Positions 61,143 through 64,000 of a stretch of 64,000 nt of DNA are shown piece by piece (position 1 is the stretch's first letter; every line of letters starts with the position of its first letter). The translations under genes and the position numbers were made by a program. Where the stretch lies: contig NZ_FUKN01000010.1 of NCBI RefSeq assembly GCF_900163785.1, positions 298,994 to 362,993 on the forward strand. The letters run 5' to 3'. The DNA is from Psychrobacter sp. JB385. Lineage in GTDB: Bacteria > Pseudomonadota > Gammaproteobacteria > Pseudomonadales > Moraxellaceae. The notes beneath the pieces were generated by a model, which saw only the letters and a program-made list of their open reading frames with translations, did not search any database and was not told the DNA's origin.

Positions 61143-62500
61143 GATATTTTTTCTCGTTCGTCTTGCTCTTTACCTGTGCTTTTTCCCTAAGCTCTTTGGC
61201 TTCTGTTGCCTATGCAATGGGTGGTGCTGGTGGCAGTTGGGGTGGTGATTACACTGGTGACGGTGGTTCTACTGGTGGTAGTGGTGGTGGTGGCAGTTGG
61301 GATAGTGGTTTTACTGGTAACGGTGGTTCTTCAGCTACAGCTCAATGTCCGTCTGAGTATTTGTATTATCGTAACAGTGCTCCTACCGTTTTCTTTCCCT
61401 CTGGCGAAGCTGCTTGTCAGTCTCGTGGTGATGCTCCCAATTTCAATGGTTCTGCTTGTATTCGTGACAATGGTACTACTCTTGTCTTCGTCGGTAAGAA
61501 ATCAAACCCTGATTATGATCCTAATTGCGCTTGCCCTGGCGATTCTGTCCGAAATTCATCTGGTCAGTGTGTTGCCCCTTTAAAATGTCCTGCTGGTTAC
61601 GTCAAAGACGGTAACAAGTGCATTTGGCAGTGTCCTGCGGGTATGAAGATGCTCGGTGGAAACTGTGTGAAAGATGACATGCCAGAAGACTGCGACCCAG
61701 TCATTCAGACGTGCGATGAGGATGGAAAGCCTGTTTGTGATTGCTGCGCAACTCTCAAGCAGCTTGTTAGCCAAAATCAGACCATTATAAACAATGACAA
61801 TCGCATCATATCTCTCACAGAGAATATGACATCAAATCAGAATACAATCATAAACAATACTGAAAATATCAATACTAATATTACGACGACAAATAATAAA
61901 TTGGATGAGCTGATTAATGTAATTAAGCAGAATAATCCTGATTTTGATACCACTGGTATTGAAAATAAACTTGATGATTTAAAACAGGTTTTAAACGACA
62001 AGGAATTTACTATTGACGGTGATATTAATCTTGATATGTCAGAAACAAATGCAAAGTTAAATGATTTAATCCAAGCGGTAAAAGACAATAAATATGACGA
62101 TACATCATTGAAATTAAAACTAGACGAAGTGATTGATGCAATAAGGGCGCTTGACTTAAGTCAAGTTACAGATAGACAAGACGAGCAAACAGGCTTGTTA
62201 GAACAGATAAGAGACTTGTTAAGACCTACGCAACAAGCCGATTTAGCTCCCCAATTAGAAGATATGGAGTTAGATGCTCATCTAGACCCATGGTCTGCAA
62301 TTAGGGGTTTCAATGTTAATCAGAACATGATTAATGCAAAGGCGCAGTGCCCATCAGGTGAAGCTTATAGTTTTGATGTGTTTGGTGAGCACTTTGCGTT
62401 GCCTATGCCTATCTTGTGTGGCTATCTCGGTCAACTTGGGGTAGGGATCATGTTTCTTGCCTATGTCAGTGGCGCTTTTATTATCATAAAAGGAGAGTAA
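61139..62500 (+). CDS. Adsorption protein (pIII/TspB-like)
   Basis: 453 residues. Signal peptide to about residue 26 (FVLLFTCAFSLSSLASVAYA). Then a glycine-rich stretch (GGAGGSWGGDYTGDGGSTGG), a cysteine-rich region (CPGDSVRNSSGQCVAPLKCP), a long low-complexity Asn/Asp/Thr coiled region (INTNITTTNNKLDELINVIK), and a C-terminal membrane anchor (GIMFLAYVSGAFIIIKGE). The C-terminal block FDVFGEHFALPMPILCGYL resembles TspB-like inovirus proteins. Would bind the host receptor at infection. Confidence 0.85.
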   Translation: MRYFFSFVLLFTCAFSLSSLASVAYAMGGAGGSWGGDYTGDGGSTGGSGGGGSWDSGFTGNGGSSATAQCPSEYLYYRNSAPTVFFPSGEAACQSRGDAPNFNGSACIRDNGTTLVFVGKKSNPDYDPNCACPGDSVRNSSGQCVAPLKCPAGYVKDGNKCIWQCPAGMKMLGGNCVKDDMPEDCDPVIQTCDEDGKPVCDCCATLKQLVSQNQTIINNDNRIISLTENMTSNQNTIINNTENINTNITTTNNKLDELINVIKQNNPDFDTTGIENKLDDLKQVLNDKEFTIDGDINLDMSETNAKLNDLIQAVKDNKYDDTSLKLKLDEVIDAIRALDLSQVTDRQDEQTGLLEQIRDLLRPTQQADLAPQLEDMELDAHLDPWSAIRGFNVNQNMINAKAQCPSGEAYSFDVFGEHFALPMPILCGYLGQLGVGIMFLAYVSGAFIIIKGE

Positions 62501-62504
62501 TAAG

Positions 62505-62783
62505 ATGCCAGCGGTTTTAATAGCTATTCTTCGGTGGTTTATCGGTTTCTCTATTGCCAAAGTTGTCATGAGCCTTGCGGTTGGTATTGTGAGCTACACC
62601 ATTATTCAGTATTTCTTTGATAAGTACATAAACCTTGCTTTAGGGCAAATTAGCTTAATGGGTGATGTGGCAGCACTCATGGCGATAGCGCAGCTTGACC
62701 ATGCCATTAGTGTTGTGTTTGGTGCGTTATCTATCAAAGGGTTTATGATTGCGACTAAGATTGCAGTAGGGGCTAGGGGTTAG
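62505..62783 (+). CDS. DUF2523 membrane protein (pVI-like)
   Basis: 92 residues with hydrophobic segments at both ends (WFIGFSIAKVVMSLAVGIVS, AISVVFGALSIKGFMI). DUF2523 proteins sit between the pIII-like and Zot genes in inoviruses and probably form part of the virion end. It starts 4 bp after the adsorption gene and ends 2 bp before the Zot gene. Confidence 0.85.
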   Translation: MPAVLIAILRWFIGFSIAKVVMSLAVGIVSYTIIQYFFDKYINLALGQISLMGDVAALMAIAQLDHAISVVFGALSIKGFMIATKIAVGARG

Positions 62784-62785
62784 CT

Positions 62786-63952
62786 ATGGCAATCGAGTTA
62801 ATCACAGGACAGCCGCGTAACGGTAAGTCGCAGCGTTTGATGCCAATCCTACATGCCCTTGAAAAGGACAATGATAAGCGTGAGAAGAAAGGGCAGCCGC
62901 GTGTTCCTGTCTATATCGATATAGCAGGGATCAACGGAGACGACACACCAATCCATTTTGTAGACTGCATAACGACACTGACGAAAGAAGAGAAAGAAAC
63001 GATTTGGTTTGGTCTTCATGAAGACCCAGCCAAACCTGAGAATTGCTGGTGTCCGCCTTATGGCTCGTATTTCGTCTTTGATGAGTGTCACAAACTAGAG
63101 TGGGTGAAAGATACACATGGTTCTGTCTCGAAGAACCCTGTTACTGTGTCACTCAACGAACACGGTCATGCTGGTCACACAATCTATCTACTTACACAGT
63201 TTCCCCAGTATATACACACCCATGTTAGGGGTTTGATTGCTAATCATTGGCACGTCAAACGCAAGATGAACTTAAGATGGGCGAAGGTCTATAAGTTTGA
63301 TGATTTCAAATTAAGCCCACGTAGTGAATCGACATTAAAAGACGCGCAATCCGTTGAAAATTTTTTCTTCAGAAAGAAATGGGAGAACTCTTATAAGTCA
63401 GCATCCGCGCATGAGGCGCAGCCGTTTAAGTTTCCAATGATTCTAGCGTTACCGATTTTTGCTCTTTTTGTGATAGGCGTGATTGTGTATCAGACTGGTA
63501 AAGACAGCGAAATATTGAACCCCAGTGCAAGAGAAGATGTGCCAACCGATCAAACCCAAATCACTGATTTACAGTCACAAAATCAGCAACAGTTAGAACG
63601 TATTAATGAAATTACCTTTGAGTTGGCAGAACTCAAAGCTAAGTACTTACCAAAACACATAGCGATACTTGCAGAGCATGAGGACGTAAGACCAGCTATG
63701 ATAATCGCGAGTGACAGCAGTTGTGTCGCATACAATAGGTATGGTGAGCCGTTGCTTGTGTCTGATAGCTTGTGCTATCAGATGAATGAATCCCCAGCGC
63801 TTATTCCGCGTTCCCGTCAAGTTACCCAAGTCAGTGCTAATTCTTCGACCGATGACACCAGTGGCAGCGGTGACCTTAATCCTTTATCAGTTTCTAGTAG
63901 TTCTGCGCCAGTTGATATCCCAACTTTTGAGTCCCCAAGGCCTTATAGTTAG
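62786..63952 (+). CDS. Zot/pI-like assembly ATPase
   Basis: 388 residues. Walker A variant GQPRNGKSQ near residue 8 and a hydrophobic strand with Walker B FVFDECHKLEW. The transmembrane helix is at about 212-230 (FPMILALPIFALFVIGVIVY), then a periplasmic tail with Gln/Leu coiled region and two cysteines. It powers phage secretion through the inner membrane. Its TAG stop is the first three bases of the right repeat minus two (63950-63952). The resemblance to Vibrio zonula occludens toxin is to the ATPase domain; no toxin role is claimed. Confidence 0.9.
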   Translation: MAIELITGQPRNGKSQRLMPILHALEKDNDKREKKGQPRVPVYIDIAGINGDDTPIHFVDCITTLTKEEKETIWFGLHEDPAKPENCWCPPYGSYFVFDECHKLEWVKDTHGSVSKNPVTVSLNEHGHAGHTIYLLTQFPQYIHTHVRGLIANHWHVKRKMNLRWAKVYKFDDFKLSPRSESTLKDAQSVENFFFRKKWENSYKSASAHEAQPFKFPMILALPIFALFVIGVIVYQTGKDSEILNPSAREDVPTDQTQITDLQSQNQQQLERINEITFELAELKAKYLPKHIAILAEHEDVRPAMIIASDSSCVAYNRYGEPLLVSDSLCYQMNESPALIPRSRQVTQVSANSSTDDTSGSGDLNPLSVSSSSAPVDIPTFESPRPYS

Positions 63953-64000
63953 TTTTCGCATAATGTAACAGACGTTATGACAAATCAGCCCCATGCGACA
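63952..64000. repeat. Right 49-bp direct repeat, truncated by the window
   Basis: Identical to 58102-58150 over all 49 bases available, including bases beyond the XerD arm. Could be the right att of this prophage or the beginning of a second tandem copy. Confidence 0.9.

Larger units (their letters stand above)
58102..64000 (+). mobile_element. Filamentous phage (inovirus) prophage, right end at or beyond the window edge
   Basis: Gene order matches inoviruses: repressor-like gene (minus), replication initiator, ssDNA-binding protein, small membrane proteins, coat protein, adsorption protein, pVI-like DUF2523 and Zot/pI. The period between the two identical 49-bp sequences (58102 and 63952) is 5850 bp, a normal inovirus genome size. 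Integrated next to the host gene ending at 58046. No recombinase gene is present, so host XerC/XerD is the likely integrase. Confidence 0.92.

Noticed and set aside
61206..61583. 125-residue hydrophobic Val/Leu-rich frame
   Set aside because: Shifted frame over the glycine-rich part of the adsorption gene, with composition explained by GGT repeats.
62786..63952. Zonula occludens toxin as a virulence toxin
   Set aside because: The similarity is to the ATPase part of phage assembly proteins. The C-terminal tail shows no recognisable Vibrio toxin peptide.
1..64000. CRISPR array, tRNA or rRNA genes, insertion sequences
   Set aside because: No regular spacer-repeat pattern, cloverleaf with conserved TTC-type arm, rRNA sequence or transposase was recognised. 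Absence is by eye only; tRNAscan and Infernal would be decisive.

Overview
The window looks like chromosomal DNA of a Psychrobacter-like gammaproteobacterium (Moraxellaceae). This is inferred from overall protein character (two-subunit bacterioferritin, DUF934-CysH-CysI sulfate genes, Anbu cluster, Fur-type box) and moderate A+T content. No rRNA or tRNA gene was recognised to confirm it, and no database search was possible.

Layout. 1-18.6 kb is mostly sulfur assimilation: partial sbcD, siroheme synthase cysG, a PlsC-like acyltransferase, then cysI-DUF934-cysH (minus) facing away from sat (plus), followed by two tandem sulfate-binding proteins and the CysT/CysW/CysA importer. CysG supplies the siroheme used by CysI. 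This block is interrupted at 4.4-7.6 kb by a short-chain dehydrogenase and a type VI secretion cargo module (PAAR protein, cysteine-peptidase-like effector, lipoprotein immunity candidate). The interruption is bracketed by intact cysH and a duplicated 3' fragment of cysH. 18.6-21 kb holds an ArsR regulator and an iron-storage set (Fur box, bfd, two bacterioferritin subunits with complementary active sites). 21-36.4 kb is ordinary core or accessory metabolism: MFS exporter, YghU-type GST, DUF1176, DEAD-box helicase, DUF819, UvrA paralogue, Anbu proteasome-like cluster, GDSL esterase.

36.5-52 kb is the most striking region. It is a four-gene minus-strand operon of about 15 kb encoding a BRCT/HEAT-like protein, a 2591-residue WD40/HEAT-repeat protein, a winged-helix plus SWIM zinc-finger protein and a retron-type reverse transcriptase. 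Divergent from the operon, on the plus strand at 51657-51981, is a stand-alone transcription unit with every hallmark of a retron msr-msd RNA: promoter, a1/a2 pairing, branch-site TTAGCG, two short msr hairpins, a roughly 37-bp msd hairpin and a terminator. The protein set fits what I recall as type XIII retrons (WH-SWIM plus ARM/HEAT partners). The divergent RNA, about 13.7 kb from its RT gene, is the observation I would follow first. A RhuM-Fic gene follows the RNA.

53-58 kb has an M28 peptidase-autotransporter fusion, an MtfA-like peptidase and small exported proteins. 58.1-64 kb is a filamentous phage (inovirus) prophage in standard order: repressor, replication initiator, ssDNA-binding protein, coat proteins, adsorption protein, pVI-like, Zot/pI. 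Its left end carries two inverted Xer dif-like sites with a strong hairpin between them, the architecture of the CTXphi single-stranded attP. The same 49 bases recur at the right edge, suggesting a second tandem copy just outside the window.
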